From Pseudomonas helmanticensis (lineage in GTDB: Bacteria > Pseudomonadota > Gammaproteobacteria > Pseudomonadales > Pseudomonadaceae): 64,000 nucleotides of DNA. A program made the position numbers and the translations under genes. Shown here piece after piece: positions 27,501 to 36,178 of this stretch; the stretch's first letter is position 1; each line of letters begins with the position of its first letter. Below the pieces are notes generated by a model. That model was given only the letters and a program-made list of their open reading frames with translations, was not told where the DNA came from and searched no databases. The stretch covers positions 3,596,001 through 3,660,000 of the forward strand of contig NZ_FXUY01000001.1 in NCBI RefSeq assembly GCF_900182985.1. Reading direction: 5' to 3'.

Positions 27501-28524
27501 GCGCGCTTCGCTTCGGAAGTATCTGCGGGTTAGAGTCGAGCAGAATCTGCGTTATTCCCATCCGGGTTTCGATGTCAAAACCGGAAAGATCCATGCCTGC
27601 GATATTTTTATGTAACGACGGCAACAAATCCGCATCCAGATAAGTGCCGCTTTCGAAATGCACCGCCTGCAGTCGGGTGATATCCGACGCCGCCGCCAGA
27701 TTGCCGCGATAAGACAGCTCCCGTTCGTAAATTTCGAACAATGGTTGATTGGACAATTCGCTACGGATATCCCGAAGCGCAATGCCATTCGCTGCAACAG
27801 TTTCAAGCGACTGTAGATTGCGCGCCTTCAGCGTATTGAGCCTGGCCTCATCCTGACCATACGCACTGACCAAAAGATTTATTCTCGCCTGGTCGGCACT
27901 GACACCTGTAGCGGTGGCCTTCTCAACATACTCGAACATCTGCTGACGGAGAGCGCGAGCGCGCTCAACGTATAGCTTGCCAAGCCTCGCGGACTTCACC
28001 GATGCGTCTTGAGAGGCGAGCATCGCAGCCTGAGCCTTGGCCGATTCAACAATGATCCTGTTGGTTTCGTGCGCGAGTAGCCCATCACTGTCGTACCAGA
28101 GATTCAGGCGGTATCCATCCGCATCGGTCATCTGTTTCCAGACATTGATGTAATCCCCCTGAATAGCTCCGATGCCTCCGCCTACCCAGACAAAGTGTAA
28201 CTTTCGCGCAACCGGTTTGCCTGAAGACAGAAGGTGCACGGTAGTGGCTAACCGGGCGTGGTAATCCGTAAGGTTTCCACTGAGCTTTTTGAGTTGAACA
28301 TCGGACGTATCAGAAAGATTCGACTCGACGACTTCCTTGAGCAACCTGATTGCTGTCAGTTGTTCTGACCGATTCGCTGCCGCAACCGCGCCATTGTAAT
28401 AACGCATCAGCTGTTCTCGCGTCATGTCATTGCGCAAACTCTCTGCAATGGACTCCAGATCAGCTCGTTTAAAAGCGGCTGAAAACTCACTGCCAGATAT
28501 TAACCCATAATCCTTGCTATTCAA
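21526..28524 (-). CDS. Giant TcdA/TcdB-like toxin, copy 1 (glycosyltransferase, protease, pore)
   Basis: This is a 2,332-residue protein. Residues about 105-560 match the large clostridial toxin glycosyltransferase: W113 in LHFVWVGG, D281 and R284 in NLAAASDITR, and DxD D297/D299. Their spacings equal those I recall for TcdB (W102, D270, R273, D286, D288). Residues about 820-960 carry a YopT/C58-like triad: C833 (GDPGRRCYPLA), H920 (NTENHSML), D939 (RFYDPNFG). A hydrophobic segment (1255-1310) lies in a region like the TcdA/TcdB pore domain. The C-terminal 850 residues are beta-rich with recurring VDxxTG motifs. There is no signal peptide. Start is TTG at 28524 behind AAAAGGA. Codons are less GC-rich than in neighbours. 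The relation to E. coli lymphostatin, which has the same domain set, is by recall. Confidence 0.88.
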   Translation of the reverse strand: MNSKDYGLISGSEFSAAFKRADLESIAESLRNDMTREQLMRYYNGAVAAANRSEQLTAIRLLKEVVESNLSDTSDVQLKKLSGNLTDYHARLATTVHLLSSGKPVARKLHFVWVGGGIGAIQGDYINVWKQMTDADGYRLNLWYDSDGLLAHETNRIIVESAKAQAAMLASQDASVKSARLGKLYVERARALRQQMFEYVEKATATGVSADQARINLLVSAYGQDEARLNTLKARNLQSLETVAANGIALRDIRSELSNQPLFEIYERELSYRGNLAAASDITRLQAVHFESGTYLDADLLPSLHKNIAGMDLSGFDIETRMGITQILLDSNPQILPKRSAPYADLRQKVPDQIKNALIEFAKTAPTLKDIFAPFNDVVVSQHGVRVGNKNSVDLKSIPFNGLSNAMLSGHAGSAAIVGIIDKIRSNYAFLDRVEVLARQGNISLTDSAAFSDLIISEMEKIYGPLSTWGDELIVRNGFLQAVAEYDADGIKFGAQSAITMSGPTAVSRGLSDYVNEKALAEARQQISDRVDLRDGFNLATEEETHHSWKDNARTEPEWFELEKTRIADGAYKNHYLGNVDELLKGQKLTFKQGWPVIEGKPVLLTSVLQQLLDSLGEPFVRAMNDRLTGDIAFTTPFSIDFEARQQILHQPTSELPPSTGAESLGNLNEALAWIAAGKLPVDQLSPLHRVMFGGLFGSTTLDQNGFADTWKTTVDFAEKTRDRGLFARYDVIEQTLLNRYAAPTEFSTSRIGTGENNSRVLKAQAFAKPMSVRQWREHLSQVEAVAKKEQRASILTRGNAVREQFFRSGALSAKQFPQGLLVQGVGDPGRRCYPLALAMAAALERGVAAERALIGKLALANIAPESAETQALLHVLDELRGIPMAQFGEKTPVANLHAVIQALDAKSSGGSLLLNTENHSMLVSKVAGADEASYRFYDPNFGLYAFARIDELHKGIQGFLQDEALARLYGVAEGPGATFDVVDLNGVNIADTDLPSKVSVGNLLGNDPIAGGRPVEPWHHHAQLRLRSLSENARLGQAFVNVDAHKWARIIKGATDQLHEKYQLSRDFVPVFESLKPTAQGRSEITLVNAKDPHQTRTVLTDDKRLSGIKSYLSDSFEELSGRRAGSPVVDPTDVGAVHTLNAGFAIQALLLGLKEAEHADGSTALTSAVRIHGYLSYAQLAHGLVVDAVQLLELVRHAFTDSVRVANTTSAIVGNALGNVLNEGVGNALQLASIGFDIYLLINAENDIQRAVFATQLAFDTAGLVLGAGAFGAGVAGAATAAAFLGGASVILGGLAVGIGALVEGFSARTERGKQIGRYLNRVNEAYRTGGYSVRGDTLFANPHAVYSKLDLRSGTITFGSQKIFAADDYSDLHPPRIDPDREHAFSIREALDLPEKFAISDNINVESVVLPSLPDCYLAYEFGGLPFSTTLGEDLETALALEHDRYGKRQFWFTFYKLPTEYIIEKMVPNYVATTVSVVLGKQQRFLHVPTLPQEVHGHLSYDIDALGGHCSVTLAEGVKSLRLRVSTGDAMTWSLRAAWLNKSGVKIEGDVLQLGAIQVQVPDKNTVLVQLDGHSYQVDWTTGTLWLTELEAGPDEDGPMTLKRVRELARSSRLADGPTVIRNYQDALTGVRTSAWFDRGEDSFLLVRGLDPKYAADICMGPRIGQHIYYYCPADALIWRVDVVTGKIMRVFQLVRTESKAWITAIQEMPGGALQVVRRIERDEDRFVKMTYLIEEDELSIIGVSGHLSYQEGREIRSGTVFLDDLLSWYQLIPAASGVDDEPVTSAGWSRFITIDYMDYSSKAFSRVWVRCDDGRVFRPMLKEEDSKADAFDWALLDPQQPELDTVLFHNLRRRLLYRQRISAQEQSSVTFAQSILSLEVQQIHRQGRQYIALTEEGMVFRLNGAGERHLAGLGNDWLFARQERSGSNFRWWDSVLGTAAMWSAGAVEVGGISAASNHSPLYVVCLDQQLLIADTAGKSFGLLRQTMDKKAVLMIDWTTGRIYRQAFMTPESLSAAFGTGTRLLRADLIPPMQRVLPQRTFAWAVPHASGLRARAHDHVLFDVFEGEPARIVGVENEFFDGVFSHQARERKLEKLLSGQYCAPYLTAGRVEDLCSWYDVDAGRLLSATARGQDLPGYVGVANGQTLVLHDSQSRQLFSNRSEDGRLSDVWMTAQTVSRIANTLVIESGQSSGRIAPIPDGVDTLILRYAADGASFFIDQRTWARLDCLIVDFDFPDALKSHLSFQLQPMEQWLVTQKDGHLLLTDTDTGRSIILRNVGAISAESRKNVSLSIPLAEGLAVGLYLDELMSTLQEEALSELGALISAIR

Positions 28525-28697
28525 CTGAGTATCCTTTTCTCACGCGAATATATATATCGAGACGTTCTTTATCATCACGACATCCAGAAACAATTACATA
28601 TCTAATAAATCGCAATTAATCGCGCTACTTTCAAGTTCCATTCAATTGCAACAATTTAAAAACGAACAGAAACCATCAGCAAGCTTGCACTTGCGCC

Positions 28698-31600
28698 TCA
28701 GGCTGCAACTACAGGCAGTAACTGCTCGAGGGTCGTCCCGGCTTGGGCATTTGGCCCACCCCGCAACCACTGCACCAGTCTGGAAACCGGATAGGAATTT
28801 TGCCCTTCGAACCCGAGGAAGACGTTGCCACGCAACGCCGGATCGACCGAACACACATCGCGAAGGATGAGGCTGTGCTGGCGATCCGGATCAACAATGA
28901 GCAAATGCTCGCCGACCTCCGACAGTTGCAGTTTCCCCGGCGCATCCACTTCCCAGATCAACTTGCCGGGAATCGCCGGCCTCTCACCGGGTCCTGGTCG
29001 ACAATCGACAATTACAGAGTCCAGTCGCAACCAGCTGGCTTTTGACAGGTGATAGCTCACACCCCCCTGTCCCATGCGCAAAACCAGACGCCTTACGTCA
29101 TCGGCGATCAGCGGCAGCAGGTCGTTGACCTTGTTCTGCCCCTCAACCACGAGTACTTCGGCGTTGCGCTGCACATAGTCAAAAGGACCGATGCTGTCGC
29201 GACCGGGATAGACAGACACGCGATGTGCCTGGGGTTCATGCAACAGCACGTTGCCACGGCAGGTGCCAAGCAGTTCGCAGTCGCCGGGCAGGTCATGACT
29301 GGCCACTCGAATCATCCGTGCGTTGGCCGCGTCATACCATTGCAGAACGTCAGCCCCTGATTTCACAGCGATGAACTCACCATGCTCGGCGGTCTCCAGC
29401 AACGCTTGCAGCGACTCGAGCAAATGCTCGGCGTGTGCCCTTGCCCAGCGCTGGTCGACGCCAATGACCCGCTCCGTCTCCTGGTAGCGCAATTGGAGTG
29501 ACACACCTTCCACCGACATGCCGCGCAAGCCGGAGCCTTCATTGGTCACACCACTGAACCGCCAGTCGTCCCACTCGGCCTGCGGTGCCGGCAACCAGTC
29601 GCCCGCCAATAATTGTTGACCTTTGCCAAATGCTTGCTCGAGTTGTCGACTATCGAAGAACGTCTGGTTCCAGATTTCACCGCTGGTAACGTCCAGCAGC
29701 CACGCTGCCTTGTTGTCCGGCGTAACGCCGAGCAAACGCACTTCTTTGTCGTGGCCCAGTTCGCACAGCAACAAGCGATTGTCCAGGTACCAGGCGCACA
29801 GGTTGCGCTCACCGCTTGTGTTGCGCACGCCGAGAATGGCGAAACTGTTGACCGGATACTTCTGCGCCAGCTCCTCCAGCGCCGACCACCACTGTGCCCG
29901 TCCTTTGAGCCAGCGCTCACTAAGCCCACCCAGCTGCACTTCACCTTCTGCGGTCAGATTGAAGAACAGCCCTTCGTCGGTCAGCGCCAGATAGCCGCCC
30001 TCGACCGCCACCACGTCTTTGAGTCCGGCCGGCTCCACCCACTGATGACTCCATTGCAACGGCCAGCGCTGATCATCGTCGGAGAAACTTCGCTGTACCC
30101 GGCAAAGCTTCTGCGCCGCCCTGTCGTAAATGAAATACAGATTCTGTTGATCATTTGCCGGTAACAACAGCAGATCGGCAAATTTGCTGATCGAGTCTTT
30201 CCAGCCACGGACCTGCCCGGCCGCAATAAGCGGATGAATACACAGGCGATCACGGCTGCGGATCCAGACCAGATCGCGTTTGTCCGGGTCGAACGCCCAG
30301 CAGACTGAAACGTAAGCAGCCGGTTGCCAGTCTAGCGTGGCGACCCCGTCGCGCTCGGGCACCGTCGACAACGGCACATAGTTACCGAGCACCTGCGACC
30401 AGTGCGTCAGCGCCTGCTGGGCGAAGACCCTTTCACCCAAATCGCGGTCCATGTCACGGGTGACCGAAGTGAGCTGCAGTTGACCGTCATGCAGCAGGTA
30501 GTTGAATTGCGTGGTGCTCTGATCAGGGCCCGTCCACTGTTGCTCGATATGAATCACACCCTGGTCGTCGACGTCGATTCGGCGGATGCTGCACTCCCCC
30601 TGCATCACCAGCATTCGATAACAGAACTGCAGCAGGCCGCTGACGGCATCGACCTGCCAGATCACATAGTTCTGAAGCTCGTAAAAGAACGCCGAACCGT
30701 CGACGACAGCCGCCAGTAATGCTTCATCGGCCTGCAACACTTGCTCATTGCGGATATACAAAAACCGTTCCCCGGCCGCGTCGTACCAAGCGGTGGTGTG
30801 ACGCGGCTGGTGTGCAGACTCGAACGGGATCAGGTATTTGTGCAGCGGTGTGTAAGGCAGGACCAGCCGATGTTCGCGTACCAGTGACTGATAGTGTTTG
30901 AGCAGGCTCTGTTCGTCCTCACCAACTGGTGCGGTCTGTTCGAGAATCAGCAACTGGCCACGAGCGCGATCAACCCTGAACAGCTGCCGGTCGGCCAGGC
31001 GGATCAGCACTTCATGCCGCCCCTTGCCGGACAACGTTACCTTGACGCCGCCAATAATGATTTCCCTGCCGACCAATACCTGGACATCACGCTCGGTGGC
31101 CCAGGTCGCCACCAGCTTCCAGCTACACAACTGCTGGCTGGGCGACTCGAGCTCAACATTGATTCCGCGATTGAGGATCAGTGAGCAGGATGCCCCCCCT
31201 CCTTTAATCCGGTAAGACAGGAACGCATGCCATTCTGCAGGCGCCAACGGCACTGCCAGTGCACGCTCGTTTGCGTCCAGAAGAATCTCGATCACAGTTG
31301 GGCGATACGCCGGCGTCAGGCGATTAACGATGTAGTGAGTGGGAAACGAGTAGAAAGAAAACAGAAACTGCCACTGCCCCTCCCGATCCTTTTTTTCCAG
31401 ACGCCGCGCTGTGTCGAAACCAGTGTCGTGGCGCAAGGTAGAGAAAGGCAACGCCTTGTATAGATAGCCGTAACACGTTTGCGGTGTGCATGGCAGCACC
31501 ACGAGTTGCCCCACAGGTAGCGCCAGCTTGATGGTGCGAGGTAATCCCAGTTCGCGTTGCAGATTGAGCGCTTTCTGGTAGTCCGGATCAAAATCCGGCA

Positions 31601-34600
31601 CGCCGAAATGATCACGCAGCCGATACAGTTTCGGGCTGTCCAGCGTCAGGGTTGCGCGATTGAAATCCAGGGTTTGCACGATCATCGCAGGATTTGCAGT
31701 CCAGCCACCCAAAGCATCATCGTAGCGATAACCCACACCCCGATAGGCAGTCTCCAGATTGTCGAAAAACAGTCCCACCGCCTGAGCCTGTTGCGCGATG
31801 CTGGCGAAACCCTGCGCCAGTGCAGCGACACCGACGGCCAGCCCGCCGAGGAGCACGCCGGCGCCGCCGAGCACTGCTGCTGCGGTCGCGGCGCCTGCCG
31901 TTGCGGCACCGAGACCACCGGCAGTCAATGCCAGACTGGCAGAATCAAAGGCCAGTTGCGTGCCGAACTGTGCCCGCTCGATCTCGTTGTCCGCCATCGC
32001 CAACTGGTAAACGTCGAAACCGACATTCGCCAGCCCAAGCACCGCCCCGACACCTTCGTTGAGAACATGCCCCAGCGCCTCGGCCACCACCGGCGCACAC
32101 GTACGGGCGATGACCTTCTCTTCATTGAGCGCTGTTTTCACCAGGTTGATCAGGCCGGCTACATCCGTGACATTGCCGTGCGCCAACTGTGCGTAATTGA
32201 CGTAGACATGCAGCCGCACGGCAGTGGTCAAAGTACGGTCGTCTCCTTCTCGCCCGCGCAAGGCGTTCATCAATGCCTGGATCGTGAACCCGGTATTGAG
32301 GGTGTGAACGGCGCCAGCCTCAGCCAATCCCGGCGCAGGTCTGGTACCCAGAGTCGAAAACTGCTCCGACAGGTAATTCCTGATTCTCAACAGACGATGA
32401 TCCGTGCTGCTTACATGGACCACATGATCGCTATTCAACGGATCGACCAGACTGATCAGGTATTCCCCACTGGGGGTTATGTTCAGCGTTTCGAACAACG
32501 GCACCAGCGGTGTCACCGAGGTGTGCAACGCCTGCAACGCGTCGATCGCGTGGGCAATCTGTTGACCCCACCAATGACTGTCGAGATCGCTCAGGCTGCG
32601 TCCCAGATGAGCATTGCTGACCAGCGATTGACCGCGCGCACTGTTCAGACGCTGGCGTATCGGGCGTCCCGAGTGCTCCGGCAGCACATTGTCGGACTCC
32701 AGCAGTTGCCGCACACGAAGTCCGCCGGACAGCTCCTGGGCCGATATCTTTTGCCCTTGCAGCTCGATCAGATCAAACGTCGGGCGCGCTTCATCGCCAT
32801 AAGCCGCATAGTATTTCGCCATGCCCTGCGTCTGGAAAAAGTCGGTCAGTGCACGCCAGAACAGGGTTGGGTGATTGAACTCGAACACGCCGAAATTGGG
32901 ATCGTAGAAATGATAAGTGGCCTGATCGCCGTCGAAGGTTTTCGCCACCAGCATGGCGTGGTTGTCGGAGTTGAGCATCAGTGTCCGAGTGCTCTCGTAC
33001 GCTTCAAGCGTGGCGCCGAGCTGCTGTAGATCAACGCGCCCCAAGGGGCTGCCAACTTCGTGCAACGGCACACCGCGCAACTCCTCAAGCGCTTGCAGAA
33101 ACACCGCTGAATCACTTTGTTGCGGCTCGGCGGTCGCCAGGAAGAAGCGCTCGCGCAATCGTCGCGACGCCGCTACACCGTGCTCCAGAGCCGCACTCAT
33201 GATCAGCGCCAGCGGATAACAGCGAGCACCGGGATCGCCCGGCCCAGCAAGCAACAGATCCTGAGGCACAAGCTTGACTTCACTGGCCTCGATCTGACCC
33301 AGCACCTGACCGAGCTGCAGGATCACCTGATCACGATGCTCTCGCGTGGCCACCTCTTGGATACGGGCGACATGCCGCCCCCACTGAAACAGCGTGTGCG
33401 CCTGCGCCAGCGCCGTTCGTTTCAACGTCAGAGCGCTGTCCGACGATACCGTCGGTTGATCGGCATAATGGGCGAGACCGGCCATGAACGCCGGTGAACG
33501 CTGCTGATAAAGATGACGTTCAATCGCCGCATAACGTGCCCAAGCTCCTACCTCAGCAACGCTGTTGGCCAGGTTATCGAGTTCGGCAGCCACCAGGCTC
33601 AGGCTAGGGTTATCCAGTGAACGCACGCCCAGCAGTTGGCCCAGCAGCGCCCGTTGCAAGGCACTGACCTGAAAAAACTGCAGTGTCCCCTCGGCAATCG
33701 CGCTCAGCACTTCATCCAGCGTCAGCCCCTGAGTCTGCGCATCGCCGAGCGACGCAGGTGCTCGCAGGTCAATGGGCTGAGCCTTTATAGCCTCGCGATC
33801 ATCGAAACCGAGACCGAGGCCTGACGGAAAAACCAGCGGGCCGTTATGGCCTCGCCGCATCGCAGCCACAAAAGGCTCACCGAGCCTGTCCATCATTCGT
33901 TGCAGGACATCCACCAACAACACCGGCCGGCCCTCGACGACCGGCCAGCCTTCCTCGAACAACACGGTCTGCTGTGTGAGCAGCGCTGTGATATCGCCGT
34001 TATAACGCGCGCTGAATTGCCCTTCCCGCCAGCGCTGCTGCTCGTCGATGACCCATTGCTCAACATCGCTGGCATTGTCTTTCCAGGAGTGATCCTGCTC
34101 CTCCTCGGTCTTGTCGTTGACCACCCAGAGCGATTCGATGGCCGCCTCCAGGCGCAGCCTTTCTTCTTCTCGCGGGACGAAGTTGTGCCGGTGGTAATCG
34201 GCCATGCCATCGCGCATCGCTGCCGGACCGGTCAAATAGATTGTCCATTCGCTCTGCGCACGTATACCGTCGCTGTAGTAGCCCGCAGCTGCCAAAGCCA
34301 GATAGCTGGCCGCCACATCTTCGCTCATCGACAGGTCGGCGAAAGAACCGTAGGCCTGCTCGAGGACCTCACGCGACAGCACTGACATGTTGTCGAAATC
34401 GCTCAAGGCAACGCCGCGTGTCTCTGCCAATCGGGCCGTCTGGTCGATGAGCTGGTAATTGAAGCGAAACCGCTCGAGCACGCTTTTGAGCATCGGCGAT
34501 TGCGCATGAGCCGCCAGAAAGGAGTTGCTCAACGTGCTCTGCACGGAAACGGCGCGCAATGCCTGTGGCCGTACGAGCAGTTCGGCCGAAGCCTGGAACA

Positions 34601-35771
34601 CCTCGTTGAGCGCCGGTTGTTGCCGGGCAAAGGCTTCCAGCGCGGCGCGGTGCTCCTCGGGAATTTGCCCTAGATAGTCGGTGTATCCGTCGCGCCGTGC
34701 CTGGCGTCCCGGCATCCAGTGCGGGTTGTGGTCGAGCATCAGTTGCAGGACGCCAAGGCGCGCATCACCGCCGAACGTGCTGATGTCGACGCCACCCAGG
34801 GTCCTGACCAGCGGAGGCAGGTTATCGACATCGGCATATCCGCCCCCCTCGTTGTACAAAGCTTCGGCACGGACCACATCGGAGGCGGCAGCCAGATTAC
34901 CGCGAAGCCGGGTCTCGCGATCATAGATGTCCTGCAATAGCAGCGGCGTGTCGAGGTCATGCAGATCGCGCAACTGCAGATCGTTTCCCGCCAGCTCCAG
35001 CAGGCTGCGGCGGTTTTGCTCGATCAGCGCCTCCAGATGTGCGGCGTCCTGGCCGTAGGCGCGAGTCAAAAGGTCGACCCGCGCTTCATCGGCAGACATC
35101 CCCTGTTCCCGCGCCGCGTTGATGTGCATAAACATCTGCTGCTTCAGAGTAATCGCCCGTTCCTCGTACAGCGTGCCCAGTTCGGCTTCGGAAACCTTTG
35201 CGCTGCCGCCGTGCTGCATCGCATCAGCCTTGGCCGCCTCGACGATCAGCGTATTGGTTTGCCAGGCCAGCAAAGCATCACTGTCGTACCAGAGATAGAG
35301 GTGATAGCCCTGTCCGTTCATCACCTGTTTCCACACGTTGAGATAGTCATGCTGGATCGCGCCAAGACCGCCACCCAGCCAGACAAAGTGCATATTCTTC
35401 GCAACCGCCGTTGCGGCACTTTTCTCATAGGCAAGGGTGTTTTTCAGGCGGCTTTCGAAGGCCTGAATATCGTCGTGGATACGTGTCAAAGTGTCCTTCG
35501 GTTGTGCCTCCGCCGGTTGTGCCCCCTCCTGGATGGATCGACGTACGCGAGGCAGTCCGATCAACAAACCCAGGGACTGCTTGAGCAATGCCAGCGGCTC
35601 GATCAGACGCGGGGAATCGAGCAAGGCGACACAGGCAAAGTAATAACGCCACACAGACTGATAAGAGTCACTGTCTTTGTGCGACAGCATTGCCTGTTCC
35701 AGATCCGCCTGCTTGAACAAGTTGATAAAGTTGACATAGCCACTAGCATCTTGCGGTCGTTGATCCTGCAT
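28698..35771 (-). CDS. Giant TcdA/TcdB-like toxin, copy 2
   Basis: This 2,357-residue paralogue of the downstream gene is transcribed first. The glycosyltransferase has W131 (MHFVWLGG), D298/R301 (NLAAASDVVR) and DxD D314/D316. The protease triad is C851 (GARCYPLA), H938 (NSDNHAML) and D957 (HFYDPNFG), with Cys-to-His and His-to-Asp spacings (87 and 19) identical to copy 1. The hydrophobic pore segment lies at about 1268-1322. The C-terminus is beta-rich with VD(A/R)xxG motifs and lacks clostridial CROP repeats. I took the ATG at 35771 behind AAGGA; a reading extended to 35861 has no site. The gap to copy 1 is about 170 AT-rich bases. Likely a secreted or injected host-cell toxin, glycosylating and proteolytic; target and delivery are unknown. 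Confidence 0.88.
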   Translation of the reverse strand: MQDQRPQDASGYVNFINLFKQADLEQAMLSHKDSDSYQSVWRYYFACVALLDSPRLIEPLALLKQSLGLLIGLPRVRRSIQEGAQPAEAQPKDTLTRIHDDIQAFESRLKNTLAYEKSAATAVAKNMHFVWLGGGLGAIQHDYLNVWKQVMNGQGYHLYLWYDSDALLAWQTNTLIVEAAKADAMQHGGSAKVSEAELGTLYEERAITLKQQMFMHINAAREQGMSADEARVDLLTRAYGQDAAHLEALIEQNRRSLLELAGNDLQLRDLHDLDTPLLLQDIYDRETRLRGNLAAASDVVRAEALYNEGGGYADVDNLPPLVRTLGGVDISTFGGDARLGVLQLMLDHNPHWMPGRQARRDGYTDYLGQIPEEHRAALEAFARQQPALNEVFQASAELLVRPQALRAVSVQSTLSNSFLAAHAQSPMLKSVLERFRFNYQLIDQTARLAETRGVALSDFDNMSVLSREVLEQAYGSFADLSMSEDVAASYLALAAAGYYSDGIRAQSEWTIYLTGPAAMRDGMADYHRHNFVPREEERLRLEAAIESLWVVNDKTEEEQDHSWKDNASDVEQWVIDEQQRWREGQFSARYNGDITALLTQQTVLFEEGWPVVEGRPVLLVDVLQRMMDRLGEPFVAAMRRGHNGPLVFPSGLGLGFDDREAIKAQPIDLRAPASLGDAQTQGLTLDEVLSAIAEGTLQFFQVSALQRALLGQLLGVRSLDNPSLSLVAAELDNLANSVAEVGAWARYAAIERHLYQQRSPAFMAGLAHYADQPTVSSDSALTLKRTALAQAHTLFQWGRHVARIQEVATREHRDQVILQLGQVLGQIEASEVKLVPQDLLLAGPGDPGARCYPLALIMSAALEHGVAASRRLRERFFLATAEPQQSDSAVFLQALEELRGVPLHEVGSPLGRVDLQQLGATLEAYESTRTLMLNSDNHAMLVAKTFDGDQATYHFYDPNFGVFEFNHPTLFWRALTDFFQTQGMAKYYAAYGDEARPTFDLIELQGQKISAQELSGGLRVRQLLESDNVLPEHSGRPIRQRLNSARGQSLVSNAHLGRSLSDLDSHWWGQQIAHAIDALQALHTSVTPLVPLFETLNITPSGEYLISLVDPLNSDHVVHVSSTDHRLLRIRNYLSEQFSTLGTRPAPGLAEAGAVHTLNTGFTIQALMNALRGREGDDRTLTTAVRLHVYVNYAQLAHGNVTDVAGLINLVKTALNEEKVIARTCAPVVAEALGHVLNEGVGAVLGLANVGFDVYQLAMADNEIERAQFGTQLAFDSASLALTAGGLGAATAGAATAAAVLGGAGVLLGGLAVGVAALAQGFASIAQQAQAVGLFFDNLETAYRGVGYRYDDALGGWTANPAMIVQTLDFNRATLTLDSPKLYRLRDHFGVPDFDPDYQKALNLQRELGLPRTIKLALPVGQLVVLPCTPQTCYGYLYKALPFSTLRHDTGFDTARRLEKKDREGQWQFLFSFYSFPTHYIVNRLTPAYRPTVIEILLDANERALAVPLAPAEWHAFLSYRIKGGGASCSLILNRGINVELESPSQQLCSWKLVATWATERDVQVLVGREIIIGGVKVTLSGKGRHEVLIRLADRQLFRVDRARGQLLILEQTAPVGEDEQSLLKHYQSLVREHRLVLPYTPLHKYLIPFESAHQPRHTTAWYDAAGERFLYIRNEQVLQADEALLAAVVDGSAFFYELQNYVIWQVDAVSGLLQFCYRMLVMQGECSIRRIDVDDQGVIHIEQQWTGPDQSTTQFNYLLHDGQLQLTSVTRDMDRDLGERVFAQQALTHWSQVLGNYVPLSTVPERDGVATLDWQPAAYVSVCWAFDPDKRDLVWIRSRDRLCIHPLIAAGQVRGWKDSISKFADLLLLPANDQQNLYFIYDRAAQKLCRVQRSFSDDDQRWPLQWSHQWVEPAGLKDVVAVEGGYLALTDEGLFFNLTAEGEVQLGGLSERWLKGRAQWWSALEELAQKYPVNSFAILGVRNTSGERNLCAWYLDNRLLLCELGHDKEVRLLGVTPDNKAAWLLDVTSGEIWNQTFFDSRQLEQAFGKGQQLLAGDWLPAPQAEWDDWRFSGVTNEGSGLRGMSVEGVSLQLRYQETERVIGVDQRWARAHAEHLLESLQALLETAEHGEFIAVKSGADVLQWYDAANARMIRVASHDLPGDCELLGTCRGNVLLHEPQAHRVSVYPGRDSIGPFDYVQRNAEVLVVEGQNKVNDLLPLIADDVRRLVLRMGQGGVSYHLSKASWLRLDSVIVDCRPGPGERPAIPGKLIWEVDAPGKLQLSEVGEHLLIVDPDRQHSLILRDVCSVDPALRGNVFLGFEGQNSYPVSRLVQWLRGGPNAQAGTTLEQLLPVVAA

Positions 35772-36178
35772 GAAATTTCCTTCTTTACCCTGACCGATTT
35801 CATGAGTGCCCGCTGGCACCTGCATATCGGTCAAACTAACGACTGGAAAACAAACACTCAAACTTCAAGACTTTCAATACATGTCAAGACCGGCAACTTT
35901 AAAACAACTATTTACACTTGCAAAAGTAACCAGGCATTGCCCAAAACATAGATATAACCCAACAAAATCAACCAAGGCACAAAACCAACTAGCCTGACTC
36001 TTTGTTTCTATCTATCTGGATTCAAGATAAGTCGGACAAAATATAAGTAACAGGAAAGCTCCCACAACCAGGAGGAGCAAATCGTACAGGGACTGTCGAT
36101 AAATACGACACGGGCAAACCGGCAGCAATGCTCACGGGACGCGGGCGTGGCGAGGGAGCCGACTCCCTCGCCAACTGC
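35772..36178. other. AT-rich intergenic region upstream of the toxin pair
   Basis: About 400 bases contain no supportable gene and are clearly richer in A and T than the rest of the window, especially 35830-36055. It must hold the promoter for the minus-strand toxin genes; a TTGACA occurs on the minus strand at 35887-35882 but no good -10 sits at the right distance. The right end carries the hairpin listed at 36149. AT-rich leaders of this kind are common targets of MvaT-type silencers, which is inference. Confidence 0.6.
36149..36172. repeat. Short palindromic element / cobJ terminator
   Basis: GGCGAGGGAG and CTCCCTCGCC form a perfect ten-pair stem around CCGA just past the cobJ stop. The motif (T)GGCGAGGGAG...CTCCCTCGCC is a common dispersed hairpin in P. 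fluorescens-group genomes. No T-run follows, so it may be a repeat more than a classical terminator. Confidence 0.7.

Noticed and set aside
31557..33029. 490-codon plus-strand frame inside toxin copy 2
   Set aside because: Antisense shadow; the toxin frame has intact catalytic motifs and pore segment across the same bases.
21526..35771. Two toxin genes as fragments of one broken gene
   Set aside because: Each copy has its own complete N-terminal glycosyltransferase, protease and pore region, so they are paralogues.
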